A model generated the notes under the pieces. It was not told the origin of the DNA. It did no database searches and worked only from the letters and a program-made list of their open reading frames with translations. A stretch of DNA of 64,000 nt from Larix kaempferi (lineage: Eukaryota; Streptophyta; Pinopsida; Pinales; Pinaceae): contig BSBM01000252.1 in the NCBI GenBank assembly GCA_027924585.1, positions 4,712,001-4,776,000 of the forward strand. Reading direction: 5' to 3'. The position numbers were made by a program, and so were the translations under genes. The first letter of the stretch is position 1. Each line of letters opens with the position of its first letter. Shown here piece after piece: positions 24,776-34,523 of the stretch.

Positions 24776-25232
24776 AATTTTTCAAAAAGACTTAGGAAAA
24801 TTCAAAATCTTTCATTCATTTATCATTCGACAATCCAACCAATGTATTCACCATTAATATCCAAACAACCAACAATCATGGGCAAGGGAACTCATGAGTA
24901 TAAGGCGTAATTTGCAAGCTTTCCTAACAACTGACTGTTCATGCTTTTATCCAGGAAATTAACAAACAGAACTCATTTCCAGCCATGCTTAACAATAATC
25001 AACAACAACAAAACAACAAAACAGCTTAAGATGGTAGAGATTGCCCATGCTCCTTTCTCTGTTTCATAGAATGCCATCAATGCAACTAATGCAAGCAGCT
25101 TGCAAAAATCCCCAAACAGTCATGCGATCTTGAGGTTTCTTTAATGCATTTTTGTTCCAAATACAAAATGCATGAACACACAATGATTTGTATTTCTGTG
25201 AAGGGCCCAACAGCCGTAGGGTTGAACCTAGA
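24776..25232. other. 5' leader of the nested gag-only element
   Basis: AT-rich region between the minisatellite and the primer binding site, containing aacaatcatgg, caacaacaaaacaacaaaac and similar simple stretches. No coding frame. Confidence 0.6.
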
Positions 25233-25244
25233 GCTCTGATACCA
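25233..25244 (-). other. Primer binding site of the nested gag-only element
   Basis: The plus strand gctctgatacca is TGGTATCAGAGC on the minus strand, three bases from the LTR. It uses initiator Met-tRNA, like the copia elements in the window. Confidence 0.92.
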
Positions 25245-25247
25245 CTC

Positions 25248-26696
25248 TGTATCGTCCCCTCCTCCTTAGAACAACAGGGAAGGAAACATTACCAAACACA
25301 CCGGGCTTTTGGCAGACTTAGCCCCAATATTTTTGCTCATAAAATACATAAGAATTAAAACTTCTATGTGCAGATTCGAACTTCAATAAAACACAGTGGA
25401 ATTTAACATATCAACACACATAAGCATAAACATAAGATGATTCCATATGCAGGGATTCAATCCCATTCTTATGCTATGCACAGACTTCATTACTTCATTA
25501 CAATATCAATCTCATGAATAAATAACATTCAGATTTATCACATTGCAGAACACATATATATATATAAATTAAATTCACAATGAGCACTTATCTTGCAACG
25601 CAATATCCAACGACTGGCTACGTGAGAGCAACGTTCCACCCAACCATAGATCTCTGTCCATCCTGTATTCTTTCAGCTGAGAGATCACCCCCGAGCTGGG
25701 CTGTGTATCCACTAAGGAGGAACTAGGTGGCTCACTCACAGTCAGGGTTTCACTCAAACAACCATGCTAAGCCAACACACGGTTGGGTTTCTCAAGCATG
25801 CAATAGGAGATGGAGGAGGATGCTAGTCCACTGAGCTCAATCCCAGAGCCACATACCCTTCAAGCTAGATTCAGCAATCCCATCCTCTATTCATACATCC
25901 ACGATCGGATTTCTCACAAAACTGTCACAAACAACCCCAAATCCGTCACTGATTTTCTGGGCCATTAAAACTGGGTTTTCCCATGGCTTTTGGGGTAGCT
26001 ATTGCTCCCAAATTCGCCCCAAGGTTCCTACCAATGGATCCCCCATTGGATTTCTCTGTCCAATACCAAATCGGGACGTTTTTGGCTTCCCAAAACGTGG
26101 GTTCTCTCACAGTCGCGATTTTCGGTTTTCTCACTGTTGGGAGCTCGTTTTTTGGGTGGAGAAAAGATGTCCCATACTTCCACAATGGAATGGGGATAAG
26201 GATGGAGCAACCACCAAGATGTAGAGTGACTTGTGGGACAAGTCAAAAGAGCCCATACCTTCCCATACGAATTTCAGGGCTGCCCATACTCCATCAAAGT
26301 CATTGACTTAATTCTTCAACCACTCTCTTACAGCAGGAATAAATGTCATCTAGAAAGGTCAAATGGGTTCTCCTAAAGACATATGGCACCCTATGGTTCA
26401 CTCCCATAGCCCCCTCACCACTCCCTAGTGGATACACGTGGCCCCTTCTCATTCGTTGCCTCCGTAGCCAGTTTTGGACATTTTATATTGCCTGATGTTT
26501 ATTTACATCCTATTACAATTTCCATGGCTTAAGAGCACATGGTATCAAAATATCAAATACTTGCCCTTTAAATAAAATTCGGCTTTCACTAGCGGGGCCT
26601 TGGCCTTGAGCTCCACGCTAGGAAAACATACATCACATGTTCACTTATTTACATTAAAGGCTAATATATCCTAAGGGTCGAATTGGGGGTATTACA
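25248..26696 (-). mobile_element. 5' LTR of the nested gag-only element, 1449 bp
   Basis: Same length and ends as 16761-18209. Differences include acagtgg/acagcgg, gggcc-distal caagctagat/ccatctagac and agagcacatgg/acagcacacgg. Confidence 0.95.
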
Positions 26697-26701
26697 TCCT
26701 C
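26697..26701. other. Target site duplication TCCTC (right)
   Basis: Matches 16756-16760. The Tat RT frame resumes immediately after it. Confidence 0.95.
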
Positions 26702-27325
26702 TGACGGCCATTTTCCTTAGATGCAGATGGTACAATATATGTCTGAATCCTCATAAGTGTATCTTCTGCATAGAGTCTGGATGCCTCTTAGGGTTTATTG
26801 TCTCGAAGGATGGGATCCGTATCGATCCCTTAAAGATGGAGGCCATTGTCAACCTACCACGTCCGACAAACGTGATAGAAATTCAAAGTCTCCAAGGGAA
26901 GGCGACTTATTTAAGGTGTTTTGTTTGTAACTTTGTGGAGAAGACTTAGGGGTATATGAAGCTGCTTCAGAAAGATGTCCCATTCATTTGGGATGACCAA
27001 GCTCAAAAATATTTCCCCTCGTCTCCAACCGCCAAACTATTTCTGAGATTACAACTTATATCTCGCTGCTTCTGCTACCACTATTTCCATGGTTTTGGTA
27101 CAGGAGGATCAAAACGCCTAGAAAAATGTAATATACTATGCAATTAAGGGTCTCACTAACACTGAAACTAGATATTCACATGTCGAAAAACTTGATTTCA
27201 CGGTGGTCATTGCCATCCAAACGTTTCGGCAATATATCTTGCTCCACACCACCACCATCATCACAAACTCAAACCCCATGTACCACGTACTGACACGTTA
27301 GGTGCTTGGGGGCAAATATTCATGC
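26702..27325 (+). pseudogene. pol: Tat RT C-terminal part and first RNase H, broken
   Basis: Continues the RT interrupted at 16760. NICLNPHKCIFCIESGCLLG and FIVSKDGIRIDPLKMEAIVN are the RT thumb. VPFIWDDQAQKYF starts the gypsy-type RNase H, whose later parts are visible in shifted frames (TNTETRYSHVEKLDF near 27160-27195, IQTFRQYILLHTTTI near 27215-27260). Stops at 26947 and 27145 and at least two frameshifts make it inactive. The catalytic RNase H residues are hard to place because of the frame changes. Confidence 0.8.
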
Positions 27326-28739
27326 TAGATTGTGATACTGCAAGAATTTGACCTTCTTTTTGAGAAAGCCAAGTCTAAAAAGTATGTGGTGTTTGTTGAG
27401 CTTATTTGTGACCTTCCCTATCTTGATGTAGAAGTTGAGCACAATGATTCTTTTCTAGACGAATCATTGTTTCTCATCAGTACGATTGATCCGTGGTATG
27501 GAGATATTTCATTATATCTTCAAACCCAATGCTTCAATCCTCAAATGTCTCACGACGACCGTTGTAGAATATGTCACCATGCGAAGTATTATCTTATCAC
27601 AAGTGATACTATGTACCATTGTGGCATCAATTCAATTCTTTGATGTTGTCTAACTCATGATGAGGCTGAACACATTCTAAATGACTATCACACTGGGGCA
27701 TGTGGCGGTCACCTCTCTGGTATGGCTACAGCCCAGAATATTTTGCGTGCAGGGTATTATTGGCCTACTATCTTCAAATATTGTATTGAGGCCGTGAAAA
27801 GATGTCCTCCATGTCAACACTTCCATACAAAGAAGTGCACCCATCCCGCCCCATTACACCCGGTTATTGTCGTGGGGCCCTTCGCAAAATGGGGCATCGA
27901 ATTTATGCATTGTAATACTACCTCAGTCGGGGGGCATAGTTACATCATAGTAGCTAAGGATTAATTTAAAAATTGGGCCGAGGCAATGCCTACATACCAA
28001 AACGACAAAAAAAACCGTCGCACTTTTCATGTTCAATCATGTAATAGCACGGTTTGGAGTTTCGTAGGCGATAGTGACTGACCATGGTTCTCACTTTCAG
28101 AACCATATGGTTGATGAACTGAGTGATAGATTGGGTTTTCGCCATGAAAAATCAACACCCTACTACCCGCAGTCCAATGGACAGGTCGAGGCCATTAACA
28201 AGGTCTTGAAAACTATGGTCGAAAGAATGGTAGGTACGGATAAGTCCAACAGGCATAACATGCTCTTTTCAGCATTATGGGCCTACATAACTTCCATTAA
28301 AATAGCCACAGGTTTTACTCCTTTCCAATTGGTGTATGGATCGGAGGTTGTCCTTCCTATAGAGTGCAAAATTCTGTCTCTACAACTCACTGTCGAACTT
28401 CTTCCTAACACTACTTCCGAGGAAGAACGTTTCTTGTACTTAGTAAAACTTGACAAGTCCCGCTGAGATGTTGTCCTTGCTAATGAAGCACACAAGAAAC
28501 GCATCAAAGCTCAATACGACAAGTCTATTGAACCTCATGTATTCAATGAGGGTGACCTAGTCCTCACGTACGACCAGAAGCATGATAAACTAGGAGCAGG
28601 AAAGTTCGAGTCCATGTGGCATGGACCTTATGTTGTCAAACGTGCTTTGGAAAAGGGAGCTTACGAGCTTGAAGACTATGACAGAATCTCTTTGGGTGAA
28701 CCCCGTAATGGGATTTACCTAAAAAAGTACTTTGCCTAA
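27326..28739 (+). pseudogene. Tat integrase, broken
   Basis: 27332-27643 is the connector (LQEFDLLFEKAKSKKYVVFV is typical for Tat). The zinc-binding N-terminus is at about 27660-27830, with YHTGACGGH and KRCPPCQ (HHCC pattern). The core follows: WGIEFM, where the first catalytic position reads Glu (27899-27901) instead of Asp; then TDHGSHF with Asp at 28080-28082; then NGQVEAINK with Glu at 28188-28190, a spacing of 35 residues. The C-terminal domain ends KFESMWHGPYVV and NGIYLKKYFA before TAA at 28737-28739. Stops at 27961 and 28464 and several frameshifts disrupt it. It would insert the cDNA into chromatin. Confidence 0.87.
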
Positions 28740-28871
28740 ACTTGTCATGCAAAGATTTTCTTGTATATACTGTACATGGCGTGTTTTTGTGTGGTGTGAT
28801 GCATTTATTTTTGAGTGTCTTTAGATCTTGTTTCCGCTTCTTATACCATGTTCTGTCTGCATGTGTAGATC
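28740..28871 (+). other. Spacer between integrase and the second RNase H
   Basis: 132 bp with three in-frame stops. The RNase H that follows is in the same phase as the integrase. No clear splice sites that would join the two in frame were found, so a separate start or a lost connection is possible. Confidence 0.55.
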
Positions 28872-29282
28872 GCAACATACCATGGATTCACAGATGGCAC
28901 CAGCCGGCATACCCGTAACCTTTCCTCGACAGCCTGGGTATTGTATTCTCCAATAGGCGAGCTCATCAGCTCAAGAGGAAGTTTCCTTGGATTTGCAACC
29001 AACAATTCCATAGAGTATTAAGCGGTAATTGGAACCCTAACCGATGCTACTTCCTTGGGTATGAACCACATTGTCATCCACATGGATTCTCAATTAGTGG
29101 TTTCCCAACTCAACCGAGTATACGCCATCCGTGATCCTACCTTGCTCCGTCTCTTCAGACGAGTACGTCTCCTGGAAAGGTCATTTGAATCCATTCAATA
29201 CCTATACATTCCACGAGACTTAAACATAGTTGCTGACTCGATGGCCAACTTCATTCTGGATTGGTACATCGCACACACATAA
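28872..29282 (+). pseudogene. Archaeal-type RNase H (aRNH) downstream of integrase
   Basis: Removes RNA from RNA-DNA hybrids during reverse transcription. The frame runs from about 28875 to TAA at 29280-29282, with a single internal TAA (29019-29021). All four catalytic acidic positions are visible: FTDG (Asp 28893-28895), NNSIEY (Glu 29013-29015), HMDSQLVVSQ (Asp 29085-29087) and DLNIVADSMAN (Asp 29235-29237). SPIGELISSRG and DSQLVV are characteristic of the extra aRNH of Tat elements and differ from the gypsy-type RNase H located before integrase. Its place after integrase is unusual compared with the order RT-RNase H-aRNH-integrase that I know for Ogre and Retand. Confidence 0.82.
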
Positions 29283-29525
29283 TACTCATAATATGTAAAA
29301 GCATTCACAACATGTCAATAATGTACTGTATAAAAGCAAAACATATGGACAAGATCACATCATTCATCATTTAAAAAACACATAATGTATAAATCACCAA
29401 GAATGCTTATATATATATATCATCAAAAGTAGTGCTAGTACAAAAATATGAAGCACGAAGGCTTTCAGTGAGTCTCTACAAAAATATGAAGCCTCGTAGC
29501 TTTCCGTAGTACAAAATCTGAGGCC
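29283..29525 (+). other. Tat 3' untranslated segment with AT dinucleotide run
   Basis: Contains atatatatatat at 29410-29421 and a short duplicated piece at 29440-29520 (acaaaaatatgaagc...gctttc). No gene seen. Confidence 0.5.
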
Positions 29526-29530
29526 TCTAA
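29526..29530. other. Target site duplication TCTAA of the solo LTR (partner 30847-30851)
   Basis: Five perfect bases directly outside both ends of the solo LTR. Confidence 0.93.
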
Positions 29531-30846
29531 TGTAATGTCCCCCATTTTGACCCTTGTAATATTTTGGGCTATGATGTAAATAATGTATGCATATTATGTA
29601 TGATTCATAGCATGGAGCTCAAGGCCAAGGCCCCGATAGTGAACGCTCGATCTAGAAGAGGCAAGTATTTGATATTATGCTACCCATGTGCTAGTGAACC
29701 ATGGGAATTGTAAATATGCATCTTAATATAAATGCACACAACTAGCTATGCAATGCAACAAGAGATGGGGGCATGATATTACAAGGAATTGGGAGGAGGA
29801 TATTCAAACCCTTGAGCCAATTGAGTCAAGCCAAGTGTCAATGAGAGAAACCATGAACTCTCAACTGTCCATGTTGACTTTTGTACCCAATCATTGATTT
29901 CTCCCAAGAGTTGGTTGAGGTAGTTAATGCCTTGGGGAATGGGGGGTATGGCTAATATCCAAATTCAAGTATGGGCAAGCCACCCTTCCTAGAGATTCGT
30001 GTTTGGATTCTTGGGCAAGTAAAGGGCCACGAAATTGTCCCCAAGCCATTATTCAACCATCAACCTTGCTCCCTCATGAGTTTAGAACTACTTGGGCATT
30101 TCCCTCCATGGTTTTGCTGTGTTTACCTTCATTTTCCTAGCTAGGAAGGGCATTTTTTCTGTGGCTAACAGTGGGGAAGAAGGGAAAACGATTTGGGGGT
30201 TTTATTGAGGTCGTTTGGCTTACTGAATGCTCATACATCTATGGGAGAAATCGGTTTTCTTCCCTGGGATTGATTCCCTCTTCCCACAAATCCGTTTTTG
30301 GTGTGCCTACGTTTTTGGGAAAACCCATGTCCATATAGCTCCCATGTCCCATTGCTGAAAGTGTGTTTCCAAGCCCATATCTGAGTTTAATGTGCAAGAG
30401 AATGCTGGGGTTGAGTTGGGTATCCATTGCTTTGGGATGTGCTATGCTTGAGGGTTCCCTTTTCCTTGTAGATATCATGCCCAACTTGGGGGTGGTCTCT
30501 AAGTGGTGAAAGAATACAGGTTGGACATAGACCTATGGATGGGAGGAACGTTGCAACGACATAGCTAGTTTTTTGGGAAAATTTCACAATGAAGATAAGT
30601 GTTCTCTATCTATGTATTTTACTTCTGCAATGTTTAATTGATGATTTTATTGATATGTTGTATGCATATAAAATGTGTGTGGATGATTTTTTTATTTCCG
30701 CTGTGCATATTCAATTGAGTTGCATCTGAACACAATGGTTTTTAATTGTATGAATCTAATGAGTTGGCTAAGTTTTTATGAAAAGCCCCATATATTGGCA
30801 ACGTGTTCCCTTCCTTGCATTAGTTCTAAGGGTGGGTACATTACAT
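29531..30846 (+). mobile_element. Solo LTR, 1316 bp, TSD TCTAA
   Basis: Starts TGTAATGTCCCCCATTTTGA and ends GTGGGTACATTACA, flanked by perfect TCTAA duplications at 29526-29530 and 30847-30851. It is homologous to the LTR of the nested gag-only element read on the minus strand: both have GGAGCTCAAGGCCAAGGCCC and GGCAAGTATTTGATAT in the same order. It has a single LTR with no internal region, so it is the product of LTR-LTR recombination. It is clearly more diverged than the two LTRs of 16761-26696 are from each other. Confidence 0.93.
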
Positions 30847-30925
30847 CTAATCTCTCAGTACAAGTATAATGACGTCATTAGGCCTGATGCCTGGCCCGTA
30901 CACCCCCACAACGGACAACTCTTTG

Positions 30926-32136
30926 TCACTGAGTGAGGAAGCTATCCATAGTCATCGCTACCTTACGTTGTAAGGTGTTGAAGCGTACTGATGCTCCAAC
31001 CCCAAACCTCTGCATAGGTCTCGATAATTCATCCACTGCTGGCTCAGGAACATCCACTACTAGCTAGGACAAGTTCATGTACACCTCCTCCATCTCCATG
31101 ATGGCAGCATGAACACCTGGGGGCACGACTTCTTCCCCACCTCTATCTCTCCTCACTAGAAGAGAGACTCCCACGGGCCGTACGGGGCCTACATCTGCAC
31201 ACACATATTATATACTTGTCAGCGCTACATTAAAAAAATCATAAATATACAAAACTAAAAAATAAAAAGGTTTTTGTTCTTACCCATGTCTCCCCATGCT
31301 GCACCCTTGGGAAACACCAAGTCAGGATCCTCTCTGTAATCCGTACCATCGTACGGGTAATCCTCAACCATGAGTAACTGGCCTTCCATCCAGTTGAAGA
31401 ACTTGCCACCAAAGATGATGATAGGACCCCCACCATGGAGGGCCATCACCTTTTCCCATCTGAGCATGTGGGGATCTCTAGGCTCCCTGTCATCTAGTCA
31501 TACCTGTTGGTGCAAGAGGAGGATCCACTCCAAGAGGAACGATACCATGATCGATCCATATCCAAACTGCTTGAGCTCTCCCCGCCGACACTTGGTCAAC
31601 TGAGCTTGGATGTTTGCGAGGAGACCCTCACACCAGTTGAAGATCTTGGGGGACATACAATCCTCCGCATAAAGCATCTGAGTCCAAGTGGCCATGTATG
31701 GGACTTGGCTCCCCGCCACTCTAGTAATCGTGAACAATATGGTACGTAGTCGGTGATCCACAACATACCTAATAGGAATCTTCCCACTGGAAGATCGAGC
31801 AAGAGCAGTACAATGCTGTGACACCATGTCATCGACAGTGCGGTCACTAGCCCATGTTCTTGTGAGAGCTACAGGGTCCCCTCTCTAAGACAAACCAGTA
31901 AGAAAATAGATGTCATCAACATCTATAATGAGAATGTGCTCACCGATAACAAAGTATTGTTGGGTCTCCCACCAACACCGGAGCATGTGTGACAGTAGAG
32001 GAATTTGGGACCTCATCCCCTGAATCTCAAAGAACTTGAGCAAACCGCAGTTTCTCAAAGCATTCACACACTGTGGATCATTGACAGCTTGTACGTCTTC
32101 CACCTCGTTTTCTCTTTCCCACCACTCTAGAACCAT
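30926..32136 (-). pseudogene. Antisense additional ORF in the 3' region of the Tat element, two exons visible
   Basis: Read leftwards, exon A is 32136-31284 and exon B 31194-30926, joined across an 89-bp AT-rich intron that starts GTAAGAAC and ends TGTGTGCAG. The junction keeps the frame, which runs about 370 codons to TGA at 30926-30928, with three internal stops (about 31882, 31498 and one TAG in exon B). Pieces read YFLTGLS, RGDPVALTRTWASDRTVDD, KCRRGELKQFGYGSIMVSF and PIIIFGGKFFNWMEG. I do not know its function. The pattern FLTGL-x-RRG-x-PV resembles a family of plant proteins often found inside retroelements, possibly related to the plant mobile domain. Antisense ORFs at this position are known in Tat elements (for example gene 23 of maize Grande). 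The start ATG at 32134-32136 has an in-frame stop just upstream, so an earlier exon is possible. Confidence 0.7.
31195..31283 (-). other. Predicted 89-bp intron of the antisense ORF
   Basis: The donor is G|GTAAGAAC (31283 leftwards), the acceptor GTGTGCAG|AT (31195). The interior is strongly T-rich (ttttttatttttta), as in plant introns. Joining the exons keeps the frame open for 89 further codons apart from one TAG. Reading through instead meets stops at once. Confidence 0.65.
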
Positions 32137-32247
32137 GTTTTCTTGCTAGCAACCTGCCAAAATGGGCATTTAAACACTGTTAGATCCTACTTCAACCACA
32201 ACAAGTTCCCTTTTTGGGTTTAATTTGATGTTTGGGAAATGCATCTC

Positions 32248-32285
32248 CGTCATTGCACTGTGATTTTGCACACAGTGCAATGACG
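32248..32285. other. Perfect hairpin, 15-bp arms, 8-base loop
   Basis: Left arm CGTCATTGCACTGTG (32248-32262), loop attttgca, right arm CACAGTGCAATGACG (32271-32285), with no mismatch. It lies in the leader of the antisense unit, so it would fold in that transcript. Perfect arms in such a decayed element are unexpected. Confidence 0.9.
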
Positions 32286-32594
32286 TCGCACCCCACAAAT
32301 TCAGGATTTGCGCCGAGTCGGTCTCGTCGCAGTTCCCGAAAGGGAAAACTGTGACGAGCCGAAGGCACAATAGCCCTCCATGAATTCATAAAAAAATCCA
32401 AAAATTGAACCTAAAATCAAAATCTAATCCACTAGAAAGTTGATGGATGAAGTTTAGGTTTACTTGCTCCAGATGGTGGGTGAAATGGCAACTTGTAGCT
32501 CCCGGAATCAGTAAAGGAAGTTTTGGCTCCAAATTGGCACTTCTGCTCCCAAATTGACAAATGAAACAATGGTGACTATTTTTGTCCCATTTTT

Positions 32595-32603
32595 CTATTT
32601 ATA
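32595..32603 (-). promoter_or_regulatory. TATA box upstream of the antisense ORF
   Basis: The minus strand reads CATTTATAAATAGAAAAATGG, a good TATA box about 460 bases upstream of the ATG at 32136. A leader with a possible intron (GTAAACC near 32482 to TTTTAG near 32415) would lie between. It suggests the antisense unit has its own promoter, independent of the LTR. Confidence 0.5.
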
Positions 32604-32609
32604 AATGAA

Positions 32610-34510
32610 AAAGAATATTCCTTTTTCAAATATTTGATGCTCTTGGGTCATTTTCCATAGTTTTAATCATTTTTATCATATTTGGGATATTATTTGGCTA
32701 TTTGATATAGTTTCCAAGTATGTAGGAGTTGTTAGTGGTCTTTCATGTCATTTCTTGCGTCACAATAGTCATTTCAGGTATGAACACTCCTTTGAATTTT
32801 TTGTCATTATTTTTACAACGGTTAGATTGTAGTTATTGCATGACGATGAGCTCACTCTTTGTTTGTTCTCGTGCTCTTGAAACTATGAGAATAAGTACCG
32901 AGTTGTGATTTATCACTTTTCCAGGCTCATTACGGAAACAAACACCCCCCGGAGTCTACCGTTAAGCTCTTTTCAGGCTCTTGAAAAATGAAAAGATTGC
33001 CAAGCAAACTTGTTGCGTTCACACTTATTATTAAAGAATTTGAATGGTCGTCTCCCTGGTGATAATTTACCCTTTTTTCAGACCAAGGGGCACTAATTAC
33101 GAAAAAAGTATACTCCAACCAATCATGACTGGAAGAGCCCTCTCCCACATCCTTTTACCCTTTTTCGGGTGATGAGGCTAACTTTACGAAAAAGGACTGT
33201 TGGAGTCTTCTTTAGTTCTTTTCAGACTCTCTAAACATGAAATGACGACCGAGTATACCTTCTATGGACTCATTAAACTTTTGCATTGAAGGACCTGCCA
33301 TGGGACGAACCCCTCCTATCCCAGGTTTGGAAAATATTTGGGATTGGACTCATCTATGAGATGAGCTATACCGAGCATCTGGTTATCCTCATCAAGCTCG
33401 TAAAAAGCACATGAGGCACTCATCATTCATGATGGGGAAAAAGGAAAGCTTTTATGTTACACACTTTGTTAGTGGCAGTACGTAGTCATTCTTGAACATG
33501 GCACTCATCTACATTTGCATACAGCATTTGGATCATCTATTTGTCCTCGAGTTCCACTTACTTCCTGAGTCTTGTTACTCCTTTGAGTCATTCAAAGAAG
33601 GCTTCCGCCATCAGTCGCATTAGGAATTTGTGTCATACTCGTCATGTCAATACTGCCAAGTCACGCCATGCCCATGTTCAAGAATACATCCATCATTTGT
33701 CATCTACAGTCAGTACGCCCACCACCATGTCGGTCTACTCTGAGTCAATCTTGCATGTTACTGTACCATCCGACCTACTCTACACATCTTTTGTCGTGTT
33801 TCGTGTTGATTGATGGGGGATTCATCATGGCCCTCCTTCGGCGGATTCATCCTTGTTGAAATCAACTCATCATCCGAGGATTGAATCTAGAAACCAACCA
33901 AGTACCTTCGCCCTACATGCCTCAATGGCAGGTTACCTCGCTTTCAACATGAGTTTACATCATTGAATTTTGATTGAAAGATTTCATCTTGCGTTCGACT
34001 TCAACTCACTTATTCACACTTGATGATATGTACTGTGATACCTTGGGAATCATTGACAACAATGGTGATCTCCCTTGCACTTGTTAACGGTTTACATCAA
34101 TGACCGGTAATCAAGTGGTTTCTACCATGTTCGAAGTCAAGACATTTGTAATCACGTGGATAGATTCGTATCATTGCGGGTACATCTTGAAGACCTTGGG
34201 GAATCATTTTCTACCCAAGTTCCGATGGAGTTTGTATTGATTTATATTACACGGATCCACATTTGTATTGGTCGTCCCTGTGTTATCATATCATCATGGA
34301 TCTACGCTTGTGTCCAGTAGCCATGATTGTGTTCGGTCGATCATTACTACCATGGATCCTCATTGTATTAGTTGGAAGCCATCTTATGAGTCATTTGAGA
34401 CTGCGTACTCAGAGTCAGTTGTACTGCAGCAGCATCCTTCATCCAACAAGTCTATTGCCATTCCTTCTATCAAATCATTTCACCTGTCTATCTTTCAATA
34501 GCTTCATGCT
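32610..34510 (+). other. Tat 3' non-coding region
   Basis: About 1.9 kb before the polypurine tract. It contains loosely repeated pieces around 32880-33300 (ttttcaggctc, cgaaaaa, tgatgaggct) and no convincing frame. Frames of up to 90 codons at 33541-33859 and 34263-34535 show no known motif. Confidence 0.6.
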
Positions 34511-34523
34511 TTGGGGGGCATTA
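34511..34523 (+). other. Polypurine tract of Tat copy 1
   Basis: ttggggggcatta precedes TGTTACACC of the middle LTR. Tat elements usually have a short G-rich tract here. Its presence shows that 34524-35431 is the 3' LTR of copy 1. Confidence 0.75.

Larger units (their letters stand above)
16761..26696 (-). mobile_element. Nested gag-only LTR element (TR-GAG/LARD-like), 9.9 kb
   Basis: Two 1449-bp LTRs (16761-18209 and 25248-26696) in direct orientation flank about 7 kb. About 14 mismatches between them are visible, so roughly 99% identity: the youngest datable element here. The primer binding site at 25233-25244 and polypurine tract at 18210-18228 both place the element on the minus strand. 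The only recognisable gene is a short gag-like frame next to the 3' LTR. No protease, RT, RNase H or integrase is seen, so it must be mobilised by another element's enzymes. The interior holds two tandem arrays and a long T run. Confidence 0.92.

Noticed and set aside
23852-24857. Many frames of 80-176 codons on both strands
   Set aside because: All are created by the 30-bp array (period divisible by three). The repeats encode Arg/Phe/Asn/Ala-rich strings in every frame.
28740-28871. Intron joining integrase to the second RNase H
   Set aside because: A GT near 28729 and an AG at 28868 exist, but joining them puts the RNase H out of frame.
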